The notes under the pieces are model-generated. The model had not been told where the DNA came from. It did no database searches and was given only the letters and a program-made list of their open reading frames with translations. From Bacteroidetes bacterium OLB9 (GTDB taxonomy: Bacteria; Bacteroidota; Bacteroidia; Chitinophagales; Saprospiraceae), in contig LNBW01000078.1 in assembly GCA_001567255.1 (NCBI GenBank), positions 1 through 50,118 on the forward strand: a DNA stretch of 50,118 nt, in the 5' to 3' direction. Positions 1 through 9,149 of this stretch are shown piece after piece (position 1 is the stretch's first letter; each line of letters begins with the position of its first letter). The translations under genes and the position numbers were made by a program.

Positions 1-2710
1 TATTTACATCCGTGTACGATACATAGATGTTACATACGCTTGGATCTACTTTCTGTAGGTGATCTTCTCCATCCCATCCTATATGTGGATACGTAAAGTA
101 ACCGTATGGGTGGCCTTCTTGTAACTCTATGATCGATGGTGTTTGTCCATAATCGTCATAGAATGCTCCGACATTATTAGCTGATGGTCCACCTGTTCGG
201 CTATCCACATCCTTAAATGCTGCTACTGCCGCAGGGCTTGTGTCTTCGCCACATGACAACGTTACTAACGCTGCAGGTGGTGTCAAATCTTCTATTTCTA
301 TTGGATGGAATGTAAACGTCTGTGTACACGTTGATGTCCATCCTGCTGCATCCGTAAACGTCCAGTGTCTTAGAAGTTTCTTAGGGCCACACATTCCATC
401 GTTTACAACCTCATCTGTAAATGTTCCATTTACAGCTCCACATGCGTCTGTTGCTGTCGGTGGTGTCGTTAACTTGTACTTATACCTAGGATCAAACAAC
501 TTAGCGGCTGTCTCTTCTGATACTACGTCAAACTCATAACATGAAAACTGACACTCAGGTTGTTCAGATGCATTTGATAACGCAAGAACATTTCCTGCAG
601 TAGAAGTTATAGTGATAGTATAAGGATCAGGATATGTATCTATAAAACCAATTTCCCAGTAAGTTGTATAAACATAATAGTAGGTAGTTCCTGCTGTCAA
701 GGTAGTAGTAATCAACGGATCTAACCCTCCTGCAGTATCGTCATTTTGGGCAATGACATTTGCACATGGATTAAGTGGATCAAAGCTACCTTGATAAATA
801 TATGCATATGTATCCATGAATTGGTCAGATGCACTAAAGGTATAGCTACCAGTAGCACTTACTTCAAATTCATATACGTCATAGTGTTGAGGAACAAAAA
901 ACGCTCCACATCTACTAATTATTGGATCTGTTTCCTCCAAAGCTCCAGTAAATTGGGTCACTGGTAGTGCTACGATTTCATCAACACAGTTACAGTCTAA
1001 TACAGGAGGTAACTTATCCTCAACTGTAAATGTTCCCCAACATCTGTTGCCAGTTACAGGGTCGAATATTTCATAGGTGTGATTGCCTAAAGGAATATTC
1101 AATGCAACTCCTTGAGGCATATTCTGTCCATCAATAATGATTTGATATTCATTCCAACATCTATATCTACTACCTTCAAGGAACATATCTGCATTTAATG
1201 TTACCTGACAGTTTTCATCAGTTGAAATATATACATGATCATTACAAGCTAATGTTCTTGTTGGGTTTGAAAGTGGATTTACTGTTACATCAAAGCAACA
1301 CTGATCTACAACCTGACCACCTCTAACCAAATCAAAACAGTTAGTAGTAGTACCTACAGGGAAGAATGCTCCCGATGGCAATCCCTCTGTTTGTACGATT
1401 TCCGGTAAACCAGCAACAGGTACACCTACTAGCTCCCCATTAACAGTTTGGATCAAATGAAGCTGCCCAAATCCTAAACCTGCATATGAAGTAACTGTAG
1501 GCACACCACAATCTATAGTGTAGAGATAACAAGGTGCAGTCTGTCCGCTATAACTTGAAGCAGGGCCATATTGTGGTTGACCGGCTAATTTAACTTGCTC
1601 CACAATATAATTTGTATTAGCAGGCACATCTATTGGTGTTGCAAATGTTACAGTACCTTTACTTTGGGATGGAATATTTGTGTTTGCGGATGATCCCAAT
1701 AACACAAACTGTGATCGATCCAGTGTCGTTCCTCCTATGGTACCAGGGTAAGAATATACATTAATTCGCTGTAATCCTCCTGACCATGAGCCTACTTCCA
1801 CACTATTGATTCTAAACACATAAGGATTATTATTAGAATAGGCCCTCATATGAGAAGTTTCAAAACCACAATCAAGTCCATCATTAATAGGAGCTGCGCC
1901 TACATTCTGAGTCAGAGTCAATGGTTGATTAACTAATGTACTAGAAGTACAGTCACCCGCAAAATTAACTAGGTAGTTAACTTGCTTTTCACATTCTCCT
2001 GTGCTTAACTCTGTGGTAATATTACCATTACATACAAGCACGCAACCAACACCTCCACCTGTACCAGGATCCGGAGGACCCGGAATATCATCTATATCAA
2101 ACTGAAACTGAGCAATCGTTGAGGTAATAGTACCTGTTGGTGGGTTAGCAGGATCCGGATTATTAGGATCACTATAATAATAAATACATCTGTTTCCACC
2201 TGGTGAAAAACCTGCCCAACTTGGAGATGTCCCCCAGGTTGGGGTGTTTTCATCTACTGCAATAACTAAATTACTCGTACCATCCCAATCAAATGGCGTA
2301 TCTAGAGTGATCTCCATCCATTGATTTGCTGTTACATTGGCAGGTATCTGTCCATTAAATACCTCTGTCATGCTAGCGACTGGCACCCAATCACTTGAAC
2401 TTGTAAAGACTGTTTTAGTAGTATTACCTATATAAACTCTCCAGTCCCGCCAATTGGCAGTGCTAACTGAATTTCTAGCCATATATCTGATTGTAGTGAT
2501 TCTACCAGGTCCTGTCCATCCTCCACCGTTTACTTCAGAAGCAAGATAAATAGCCTGAGAATAGTTATAATTCCACAAATAATATAGAGGATTATATGTT
2601 GATGTTCCTGTACCACTGCCTATAGTTACTGTCGTCTGTGATATTAACGGTTGAACCCCAATCAATAAAACAAACATTAGTAACGTTTGTAAATGTTTAA
2701 ATTTCATCAT
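1..2710 (-). CDS. Large secreted multidomain protein, 5' part (C-terminus beyond left edge)
   Basis: One uninterrupted minus-strand frame runs from ATG at 2710 off the left edge, about 903 residues without a stop. It begins with a signal peptide (MMKFKHLQTLLMFVLLIGVQ, then a cleavable region ending LISQ). The first ~200 residues resemble the N-terminal beta domain of many Bacteroidota secreted proteins (motifs YSQAIYLASEV and VYIGNTT). A Pro/Gly linker (PGPPDPGTGGG) and Cys-rich beta modules follow. A PPC-like segment around residue 620 has Y/F-rich strands and QNDDTAGG, and later modules recall HYR or Ig-like repeats (LPPVLDCNC, CGPKKLLRHW). The role is probably a cell-surface or extracellular adhesin-like protein exported by Sec and then T9SS, but the sorting domain lies outside the window. 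The family-level function is unknown. Confidence 0.85.
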   Translation of the reverse strand, partial: MMKFKHLQTLLMFVLLIGVQPLISQTTVTIGSGTGTSTYNPLYYLWNYNYSQAIYLASEVNGGGWTGPGRITTIRYMARNSVSTANWRDWRVYIGNTTKTVFTSSSDWVPVASMTEVFNGQIPANVTANQWMEITLDTPFDWDGTSNLVIAVDENTPTWGTSPSWAGFSPGGNRCIYYYSDPNNPDPANPPTGTITSTIAQFQFDIDDIPGPPDPGTGGGVGCVLVCNGNITTELSTGECEKQVNYLVNFAGDCTSSTLVNQPLTLTQNVGAAPINDGLDCGFETSHMRAYSNNNPYVFRINSVEVGSWSGGLQRINVYSYPGTIGGTTLDRSQFVLLGSSANTNIPSQSKGTVTFATPIDVPANTNYIVEQVKLAGQPQYGPASSYSGQTAPCYLYTIDCGVPTVTSYAGLGFGQLHLIQTVNGELVGVPVAGLPEIVQTEGLPSGAFFPVGTTTNCFDLVRGGQVVDQCCFDVTVNPLSNPTRTLACNDHVYISTDENCQVTLNADMFLEGSRYRCWNEYQIIIDGQNMPQGVALNIPLGNHTYEIFDPVTGNRCWGTFTVEDKLPPVLDCNCVDEIVALPVTQFTGALEETDPIISRCGAFFVPQHYDVYEFEVSATGSYTFSASDQFMDTYAYIYQGSFDPLNPCANVIAQNDDTAGGLDPLITTTLTAGTTYYYVYTTYWEIGFIDTYPDPYTITITSTAGNVLALSNASEQPECQFSCYEFDVVSEETAAKLFDPRYKYKLTTPPTATDACGAVNGTFTDEVVNDGMCGPKKLLRHWTFTDAAGWTSTCTQTFTFHPIEIEDLTPPAALVTLSCGEDTSPAAVAAFKDVDSRTGGPSANNVGAFYDDYGQTPSIIELQEGHPYGYFTYPHIGWDGEDHLQKVDPSVCNIYVSYTDVN

Positions 2711-2747
2711 AATTGAATTTTGGTTAAAAAATTTGAATTGAGTCTTG

Positions 2748-3212
2748 TTAAAAATTGCTTACTAAATCATTATAAATATCCTGTACTAACAACTTGGTAT
2801 CTTCTACATTGCTACCATTACTTTGTTTTGTTCTACCATTCAAAATTGCCTTTACTGCGTCTCCATCTAACACTTTTTGGCTAGTTTTAACAAGTTGTTG
2901 CACAACTGAAATCTCAGGTGCAATGCTGTAATTGAGGTCATTCAATATCAAAGAATAATAAACAAATTTGAAAACCTCAGTCTTGTCTTTTGAGTTATAA
3001 CTTACTCCTGCAAGCTTTTGCTCAAGCGTTGACTTTACTTTGTCATTATCCCAAGAATTAAATGGTCTCAGTACAATTCCAAAGGCATCAGCTGTCTTGA
3101 CGATCTCAGAGTTGCCAGCAGGATATTTCCCATTGGCACTTGTCTGAGCACTGGCTGTCATCGAAAACAACATGACCAAAAGAACTGAGAAAAGACCATG
3201 AAAAACCTTCAT
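2748..3212 (-). CDS. Small secreted protein of unknown function
   Basis: Encodes about 154 residues starting MKVFHGLFSVLLVMLFSMTA with a signal peptidase I site after ASAQ, so it is exported. The frame could begin at 3245, but that adds a charged stretch before the signal peptide, so the internal ATG at 3212 is preferred. The mature part is soluble and mostly helical, with no recognised domain or cysteine motif. It lies just upstream of the large secreted protein on the same strand (37 bp gap), so the two may be co-transcribed. Function not recognised. Confidence 0.7.
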   Translation of the reverse strand: MKVFHGLFSVLLVMLFSMTASAQTSANGKYPAGNSEIVKTADAFGIVLRPFNSWDNDKVKSTLEQKLAGVSYNSKDKTEVFKFVYYSLILNDLNYSIAPEISVVQQLVKTSQKVLDGDAVKAILNGRTKQSNGSNVEDTKLLVQDIYNDLVSNF

Positions 3213-3245
3213 AATGTTTCGGGTTTTGAAAAAAGATTTTAGCAT

Positions 3246-3997
3246 ACTTTTAAAGTTTTAGTTAAAAAATCAACAAATAAAATACAAACTATATTTATAT
3301 TATTATGTACATCAGCCATGATGCTGACACACCAATAATCACTTATCCAAACGAACTAAAAAAAATTCGTTGAAATACTCCAAAACAAAATCCGACTTAT
3401 TAAATGGGAGACTTGGTATAAATATCACCTTTATACAAAACCTCAATACTACAAATATTGATTTGTTTTGTTGGCATCCATTTTATGCATCAATACATAA
3501 AATGTCAAGGGAAGTTAAATATACCTAAGTAACTCGTGAAAAGTTGTGAGATTGAGTTTTGGTACTAATTTAATACAATAATCTTTTAATCAAAAGTGCA
3601 GAATTGTACTCAAATACCATTCCTATATTGATAGAGGAATAGTACTCTATTGATTTGATTTTCGTCTTTTGGTTTGTACAATAAAATTATACACCGATTT
3701 AAAAGATTAGAAAGTGCCTTTAATCCTTCGATACAAAGCATTTCCAACCACAAATGTAATAACTATATTTATTGTTTAACAATTTTTTTTTAATATATTA
3801 TTTACAAATATTTATAATTATTTTATTATCAATATATTATATTTAATATTATTTTAACTTAATATTATTCAAATACTACATATTGTGAACTCAGTGTGGA
3901 TAGTCGTGTTCAATAGCAGCCTATTTCAATTATCTATGTCTAAACAAACAACTTATGCACAATAATTTTATTTACAATATATTACACCTCAACGAGG
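3246..3997. other. Gene-free AT-rich stretch
   Basis: About 750 bp with no convincing ORF on either strand. The part around 3770-3870 is almost pure A+T with long T runs. No tRNA, clear terminator or R1 repeat was recognised. Confidence 0.6.
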
Positions 3998-5188
3998 TTA
4001 TACACTTTTCTTGGTCGTAATTGATTTATAACCCAATAGCACCTCAAGATAGTGATAATCAATGCCATAAAATGATTCGATGGCTTCTACTTTTTTTAAT
4101 ACTTCAGGGTCAGGTATCGATTTTACGCCTGTAATCATTACATTTTTTGGGGTATGCTCCACTGAAATAAATTCAAACACCTTTGTTCTGTAACCTGAAG
4201 CCTCCATGATCAATGAGCGTATGCCATCTGTTATAATCTCTGCCTGCCGCTCTTCTAAAATGCCATGTTGCAGTATCGGACTCAACAGATTATTATGCTT
4301 CATTGATTTTCTGATTTGCTTATGGCAGCATGGCGCCACAATAATATAGTCTGCCGCTGCTTGGATTCCTTTGGCGATGGCCATATCTGTGGCTATATCA
4401 CAAGCGTGAAGTGCCATCACCATATTTACACCGGACACATCTGTTTCTTCGATATTTTTTTGTTGGAATGTCAACCCTACAAAACCGTGCTTGATAGCAA
4501 CATTATAGCAAAAGCCTACAATATCTTCTCTAACTTCATATCCCGTCACTCTGCAACGCATTTTGCGAGTATTTGTCAAATAGTCATATATAGCAAACGT
4601 AAGATATCCCTTGCCACTTCCCATATCTGCAATGGTGATGAGTTGGTCCTCAGGAAAATCCTTGAGCATGTGGTCTATAATCTCAATAAACTTATTGATT
4701 TGTCGATATTTATCCTGAGCTTTATCAAGAATTTTTCCATCTTTTGATGCCACTTTTAAGTCTTGCAGCCAGGCTGCATCTTCCGGGATATAACGATACT
4801 TTTGAACATCATGGGACGTATCTATCATTATGGATGGGCCTTCATTTTTAACAATGACAGTTGCTTTTCCTTTTTTACTTTGAAGCAGCGTTATTTCTTC
4901 CTGCCCATGAAAAACGACCGCATTAAAGAACAAATCATTGAGGGCATGGTTTAAAAAATCGTGCATCATGTCAGGACGATAATTTTTTACTTCATCCTTG
5001 CGCCTATATCGATAAGTCGCTACATATCTCATCTCATCCTTAATGACGGCAGGCTTAAGATAAATATTAGCGATATCTTTATTCTGATGGCGTGGCTTAG
5101 AAAACGTCATTTTGAAAGGCTCACCGGACTGAACTAAATCCAAAATTTTATCTATAAACTGCGTTTTGGTATAGAGAGATGATGACAT
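3998..5188 (-). CDS. SAM-dependent methyltransferase (methyltransferase_32 / METTL25-like)
   Basis: About 396 residues. The C-terminal half holds a class I SAM-binding motif, IADMGSGKGYLTFAIYDYL. Further on are the family landmarks MALHACDIATDMAI and IVAPCCHKQIR, where the Cys-Cys-His cluster is typical of methyltransferase_32 proteins. The N-terminal ~150 residues are a separate alpha/beta region of unknown role. The substrate cannot be told from sequence; RNA or protein modification is plausible. Start choice: the frame is open to 5209, but a TAnnTTTG promoter box lies at 5214-5207 on this strand, so the ATG at 5188 (MSSSLYTK) is the better start. R1 repeat copy A begins only a few bases upstream of the promoter. 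Monocistronic as far as can be seen. Confidence 0.8.
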   Translation of the reverse strand: MSSSLYTKTQFIDKILDLVQSGEPFKMTFSKPRHQNKDIANIYLKPAVIKDEMRYVATYRYRRKDEVKNYRPDMMHDFLNHALNDLFFNAVVFHGQEEITLLQSKKGKATVIVKNEGPSIMIDTSHDVQKYRYIPEDAAWLQDLKVASKDGKILDKAQDKYRQINKFIEIIDHMLKDFPEDQLITIADMGSGKGYLTFAIYDYLTNTRKMRCRVTGYEVREDIVGFCYNVAIKHGFVGLTFQQKNIEETDVSGVNMVMALHACDIATDMAIAKGIQAAADYIIVAPCCHKQIRKSMKHNNLLSPILQHGILEERQAEIITDGIRSLIMEASGYRTKVFEFISVEHTPKNVMITGVKSIPDPEVLKKVEAIESFYGIDYHYLEVLLGYKSITTKKSV

Positions 5189-5206
5189 AAAGATGAATAT
5201 AAGCAA

Positions 5207-5214
5207 CAAAGATA
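5207..5214 (-). promoter_or_regulatory. Bacteroidota -7 box for the methyltransferase gene
   Basis: TATCTTTG on the minus strand matches the -7 consensus TAnnTTTG. It lies 18 bp upstream of the ATG at 5188 and would give a very short leader. No clear -33 TTTG was seen. Confidence 0.5.
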
Positions 5215-5218
5215 GTCA

Positions 5219-5402
5219 TTTAACCCAAATTATACATTAGAATATTAACTACATGAAAATGCTACTTCAAATTTATTTCGGTACTCATTTTTCTGTTCTC
5301 GACATAGCAAAACTGTGACTACGGAATAAAAACTCCGAACCTCATAGCTATTTTGTATCAATTCCCTTCGCAACAAAGTCTGATGAGTAATAAGGGCTTA
5401 AG
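5219..5402 (+). repeat. R1 dispersed repeat, copy A
   Basis: About 184 bp recurring at 19201, 31822 and (inverted) 41694, with a fragment at 28600. Shared blocks: TTTAACCC at the left end, CTACATGAAAATGCTACTTC, GTACTCATTTT, GGAATAAAAACTCCG (with a CGGA/TCCG mini-hairpin), CATAGCTATTTTGTATCA, and a right end like AGTCTAATGAGTAATAGGG. It contains no conserved ORF and shows no obvious terminal inverted repeat. Confidence 0.85.
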
Positions 5403-5499
5403 GCCAAAACCACTATTCAATCCCTTAGCAAATACTAGGCTAATTAAAAATAATCCTTACTCATTATTTGATGAGTGTCTTTTGCATCAGCGCTGTGCA

Positions 5500-5586
5500 G
5501 TGGTGCCGACCAAAGGAAGGCAGTCTATCAAGACCGAGCCGATAGGCGAGCCACGCAACATAGCGACCCGAAGGGTGATGCCCTAG
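5500..5586 (+). repeat. GC-rich intergenic repeat-like element
   Basis: A GC-rich island in AT-rich intergenic DNA, with phrases such as GAGCCGATAGGCGAGCC and GCGACCCGAAGGGTGATGCC. Its end resembles the minus-strand reading of the GC-rich hairpin near 33.7 kb (CCCAAGGGGTGCGATGCCCC). It looks like a dispersed intergenic palindrome family rather than a coding region. The nominal 77-residue ORF across it is judged spurious. Confidence 0.45.
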
Positions 5587-5648
5587 AAAATACTGCTTAA
5601 CTAAAAAAATACAATGGTCGTACAGATACCGAATGATCATAAAATATG

Positions 5649-5656
5649 TACTTTTG
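5649..5656 (+). promoter_or_regulatory. -7 box upstream of the MscS gene
   Basis: TACTTTTG fits TAnnTTTG and lies 18 bp before the ATG at 5675. This supports 5675 as the true start even though the frame breaks further downstream. Confidence 0.5.
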
Positions 5657-5674
5657 CGATCTATTTACCTGAGC

Positions 5675-6965
5675 ATGTCTGACACTATTTTTACTATATC
5701 CGGATTTGATATCACACTGACTGCCCTGCTTATTTGTATAGGCGTTATTTCTATAGCTGCAATATTATATATCAAGTGGCCGGAATTTTACATTTCTGGA
5801 TAAGGAAGGAAGTGCAAAAGCTATCAAAAATCTCAAAATTTATAGATTTAGACTGGGCGCTACATTATTCTTTATCACTGCCTTACTGCTGCTCCGGATC
5901 CTTAGGTATGACTTAGTTATTTTTGATTATAATGAGTTTGTTATTACTATAATACATATTATAGAAATATTAGGTTTATTTAGCTTAGCCCTACTTGTGG
6001 ACTGGCTTATAAGCCATGTTTTGATTAAAAGTAAGTACCGCAAAAGAGAAAACTTAACCGATGCTAAACGAACAGGTCATCATACGACTGAGTATAAAGC
6101 GACCAAGCTAGTCAGGTACATCGTATATCTCTATCTAGGCCAATTAATGCTGCAGCGATTGGATCTCGATTTTATACTTTTCCAAAGAGAAATAAAAGAA
6201 GAGTACTTCACCGTACACATTTCAGACATCATTGTCGCCATAATGATAATGATGATAGCAAAAGTATTAGTGTGGTTTATCACACAGGTGACGCTGTATC
6301 GGATGTACAAATCCAAAAATATGGACACCGGCATCCAATTGGCCATCAATCAACTGGTGATGTACGTCATCTATGTTTTTGCTTTTGTTTTTGCACTGGA
6401 TAGAATTGTGTCCGATATGAGTATTTTTTATGGAGGAGCTGCTGCACTTTTGGTCGGTGTTGGTTTAGGTCTGCAACGGACATTCAATGATTTTTTCTCA
6501 GGGCTAGTTTTGCTTTTTGAACGAACAATAACGGTAGGTGATGTACTCCAGTATAATGGGCAGTCAGGCAAAATTACAAAGATTGGACTGAGAGCTTCAT
6601 TTATGGAAACTCAAAATAATGCACTGATGCTTATCCCCAACAGTGAGCTGGTCAATCAGCCTGTCATCAATTGGTCGCACAGAGACAATGTCATTCGACT
6701 CGAAATTCCGATAGTCATCACTTCTGATGTTGCTCCTAAAAAAATCCAAGAATTGCTGCTCAGCGCCATTGCTCCAATCGACAATATATTACCGGAACCG
6801 CATGCTTATGTCAGTTTGACAGAAATTACAGACCTTGGGTTGAAGTATTCGCTGAATGTGTACACAAATCAAGTGATGATGGCCGAAGATATCAAAAGTA
6901 GCATAAGAATCAATATTATTGACCGGTTCAGAGCTGAAAAGATCAGCTTGAGCTATCAGCAATAA
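5675..6965 (+). CDS. MscS-family mechanosensitive channel (apparent frameshift near 5786)
   Basis: The C-terminal 322 residues are in one frame from 5997 and hold the MscS core: a glycine/alanine-rich pore helix (GGAAALLVGVGLGLQRTFND), then the beta domain (FFSGLVLLFERTITVGDVL, LIPNSELVNQPVINWSH). The N-terminus lies in another frame from ATG 5675 (MSDTIFTISGFDITLTALL) and stops at 5803. The downstream frame picks up without a gap as FLDKEGSAKAIKN and continues through two more membrane segments. The shift falls by the TTTT run at 5786-5789, where removing one T gives a ~430-residue protein of normal family length. The channel would open under membrane tension during osmotic downshock. A sequencing indel or a true pseudogene are both possible. 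Confidence 0.8.
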
Positions 6966-7001
6966 GGAAAATGCCCATCACAACAATTAAAGTATGATAT
7001 T

Positions 7002-7277
7002 TTGGTTAAGGTTATAATCATATTCACTGCATTACTGTTAATCATATTATCCATTATAAATAGAATCAGGATGGCTTTGGGTCGTCCTTCTATTGTTTCT
7101 AAGCGCAGGGCTATGCCATTGCTCATCATCAGTTGGATATTTATCTCCTTGACCTTAGGATTTCTTTTTTACCAGTGGATAAATGGTCTGGGCACCAATA
7201 TGGGCCAGAAGATCATACTAACCGGTGCCACCTGGGTTATTATCTCAGATATCATCAGAAGAAATCGAAGAAATTGA
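7002..7277 (+). CDS. Small integral membrane protein, unknown
   Basis: About 91 residues with two or three hydrophobic helices (VIIIFTALLLIILSIINRIR and LLIISWIFISLTLGFLFYQW) and a basic C-terminus (RRNRRN). The only start in frame near the beginning is TTG at 7002, so the start is uncertain. It sits 36 bp after the MscS gene on the same strand and 33 bp before the GNAT gene, so it may be part of that transcript. No family recognised. Confidence 0.5.
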   Translation: MVKVIIIFTALLLIILSIINRIRMALGRPSIVSKRRAMPLLIISWIFISLTLGFLFYQWINGLGTNMGQKIILTGATWVIISDIIRRNRRN

Positions 7278-7310
7278 TCAGTCCTATATACAAAAAAATA
7301 AAATCAACCA

Positions 7311-7757
7311 ATGTCCTTTTCTATTCGCTCATATCGTAAGCATGACAAAAACAACCTATTACAGCTCATTCGGCTCAATACTCCAGCTTATTTTGCACCA
7401 GAGGAGGAAATATCATTTAACACCTACCTAGACGAAAAGGTCGAAATGTATTTTGTAGTCATGGCAAATGACCATATTGTAGGATGTGGTGGTATAAACT
7501 TTACAGATGATAATACTACTGCTCGCATAAGCTGGGATATATTCCATCCTGACTACCAAGGAAAATCTCTGGGAACAATGTTAATGAAACATCGATTAGC
7601 AATATTAAACACTATGCCAAATATTAAAAAAATCATGGTCAGAACCTCACAAGTTGCTTATCGCTTTTACGAAAAACAAGGATTTCAATTGGCAGAAATT
7701 AAAAAAGATTACTGGGCTCCCGGATTTGATATGTATGTAATGATATATCAGCATTAA
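7311..7757 (+). CDS. GNAT-family N-acetyltransferase
   Basis: 148 residues spanning a single GNAT fold. It starts MSFSIRSYRKHD, with beta strands around FVVMANDHIVGCGGINF. The acetyl-CoA pyrophosphate-binding loop is HPDYQGKSLGTMLMKHRL (the Q/RxxGxG/A-like motif), and the C-terminal strand is YRFYEKQGFQLAEIKKDYW. It would transfer an acetyl group from acetyl-CoA to an amine; the substrate cannot be predicted. It is cytosolic, with no signal peptide. Only 4 bp separate its stop from the first possible start of the esterase gene. Confidence 0.85.
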   Translation: MSFSIRSYRKHDKNNLLQLIRLNTPAYFAPEEEISFNTYLDEKVEMYFVVMANDHIVGCGGINFTDDNTTARISWDIFHPDYQGKSLGTMLMKHRLAILNTMPNIKKIMVRTSQVAYRFYEKQGFQLAEIKKDYWAPGFDMYVMIYQH

Positions 7758-7761
7758 TACT

Positions 7762-8970
7762 ATGAAATTAGAAAATTATTTTATATATTTGTCCACACGT
7801 ATTCACCATATAAATATCAAATTCATGCCAAGAAATCTTTTAGTTGCAGTTATTTTCCTTATAATTTACCAAATGCCTGCAAAAGCGCAGTGGACATCAA
7901 ATAGCCTTATTCATGACAATATCGAAAGAACCTACCGGCTCTATTTGCCGGATGGATACACTGCAACAGGGCAATATTCCCTTGTCATAGGCATACATGG
8001 GCTGGGAGACAACGCTATAAATTTTGGTAATGCACTAGCTGAGTTTAAGTCCATCGCTGACACAGCACATATTATCCTTGCCTACCCTCAAGGGTTAAAA
8101 AATCCGATCATTGGCAATGGATGGAATGCAGGTGCCGGTGCGCTAGGCATCTATCCTAGTGCCGACATTGATGATGTGGGATTTATCAATGCACTCACAG
8201 ACTCACTACAAAATAAGTATCCTATTATAAAAGAACAAACCTACCTTTTTGGCTTTTCTAATGGCGGTTTTATGACGCAAAGAATGGCTTGCGAAGCCAA
8301 TGAAAAGTTTACCGCTTTCGCTTCCATTGCTGGCACTATTGGCAACAAGATAAATGATTGTAATCCTGACAGGAAGGTGCCCATCCTTCACTTGCACGGG
8401 ACATCAGATATCAATGTGGGCTATAGCAATAATCTTTTCGGTATCAGTGTGGATAGTCTTATGAAGCTATGGGTAAAAAATAATAGTTGCAACCCGGAGC
8501 CAGTGACTACTAAACTACCCGACCTCAAGCAGGATGGCTTAACGGTGGACCACCTAGTCTATAATAACTGTAATAAAGCTGTAGAATTGTTTAGAGTTAA
8601 TAATGCTGCCCATATATTATTGAATGCTAACAATAATGACATTAGCTATTGCGCAGAAATATGGAAAATTTTTTTAGAAATAACACACCACGTGATGTTA
8701 CATCCACAACGTTGAACCTTCCTAAAAAAGAACTTAAAAATTTATCCTATACCGGCTACGGACAAAATCACCATTGATGTCAGTCAATACAAAGAACTGG
8801 CAGATGCTGTCATCACGATAAGCAATCTATCTGGAACCATACTCTATTCATCTCGTCCTGATTACCTTGGCATTCATCATATTGATGTCAGCAATTTAGT
8901 GGATGGCATCTATTGTGTGAGCGTAGATCAACATCAGGAATTCAATACAAAACTGATAATAGCGCGATAG
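7762..8970 (+). CDS. Secreted PHB-depolymerase-like esterase with T9SS tail (two apparent frameshifts)
   Basis: The first frame ends at 8715 and encodes an alpha/beta hydrolase of the esterase/PHB-depolymerase (LpqC-like) family. It has VIGIHGLGDNA (oxyanion region), the nucleophile elbow GFSNGG, the acid region LHLHGTSDINVGY, and a likely catalytic His in NNAAHIL. A signal peptide starts at the internal ATG 7825 (MPRNLLVAVIFLIIYQ, cleavage after AKAQ), which is probably the true start. Past the stop, other frames give NNTPRDVTSTTLNLPKKELK and then KIYPIPATDKITIDVS up to LIIAR at 8970, a T9SS C-terminal sorting domain. The shifts fall at T7 (8669-8675) and A5 (8736-8740). One base fewer in each gives a normal extracellular enzyme anchored or released through T9SS. 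Confidence 0.8.
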
Positions 8971-9109
8971 AGGACTTAAAATTTAGCTGAGGTGCTCCTC
9001 TCAAAGTGTTATTAATGATTTGACCATTGTAATCCATGGTTTCTTATTGTGACAATCGAATATAAAACCTATAACGACTTCCTTATTATTGAAATTTTAA
9101 AATCTGGTA

Positions 9110-9129
9110 TAATGGACAAAAATTAGGCT
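9110..9129 (+). repeat. Extra copy of the IS256-type terminal repeat
   Basis: TAATGGACAAAAATTAGGCT matches the IS left end at 9150-9169 at its first nine and last six bases, 40 bp further out. It may be a solo end left by another insertion, or a second functional end. Confidence 0.55.
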
Positions 9130-9149
9130 ATTTTTTAGACGATGTGTTC

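Noticed and set aside
240..967. Plus-strand ORFs of 99 and 73 codons
   Set aside because: They are antisense to the uninterrupted reading frame of the large secreted protein and have low-complexity compositions.
5353..5586. 77-codon ORF across R1 copy A and the GC-rich element
   Set aside because: It is composed of repeat sequence, and the frame is not conserved in the other R1 copies.
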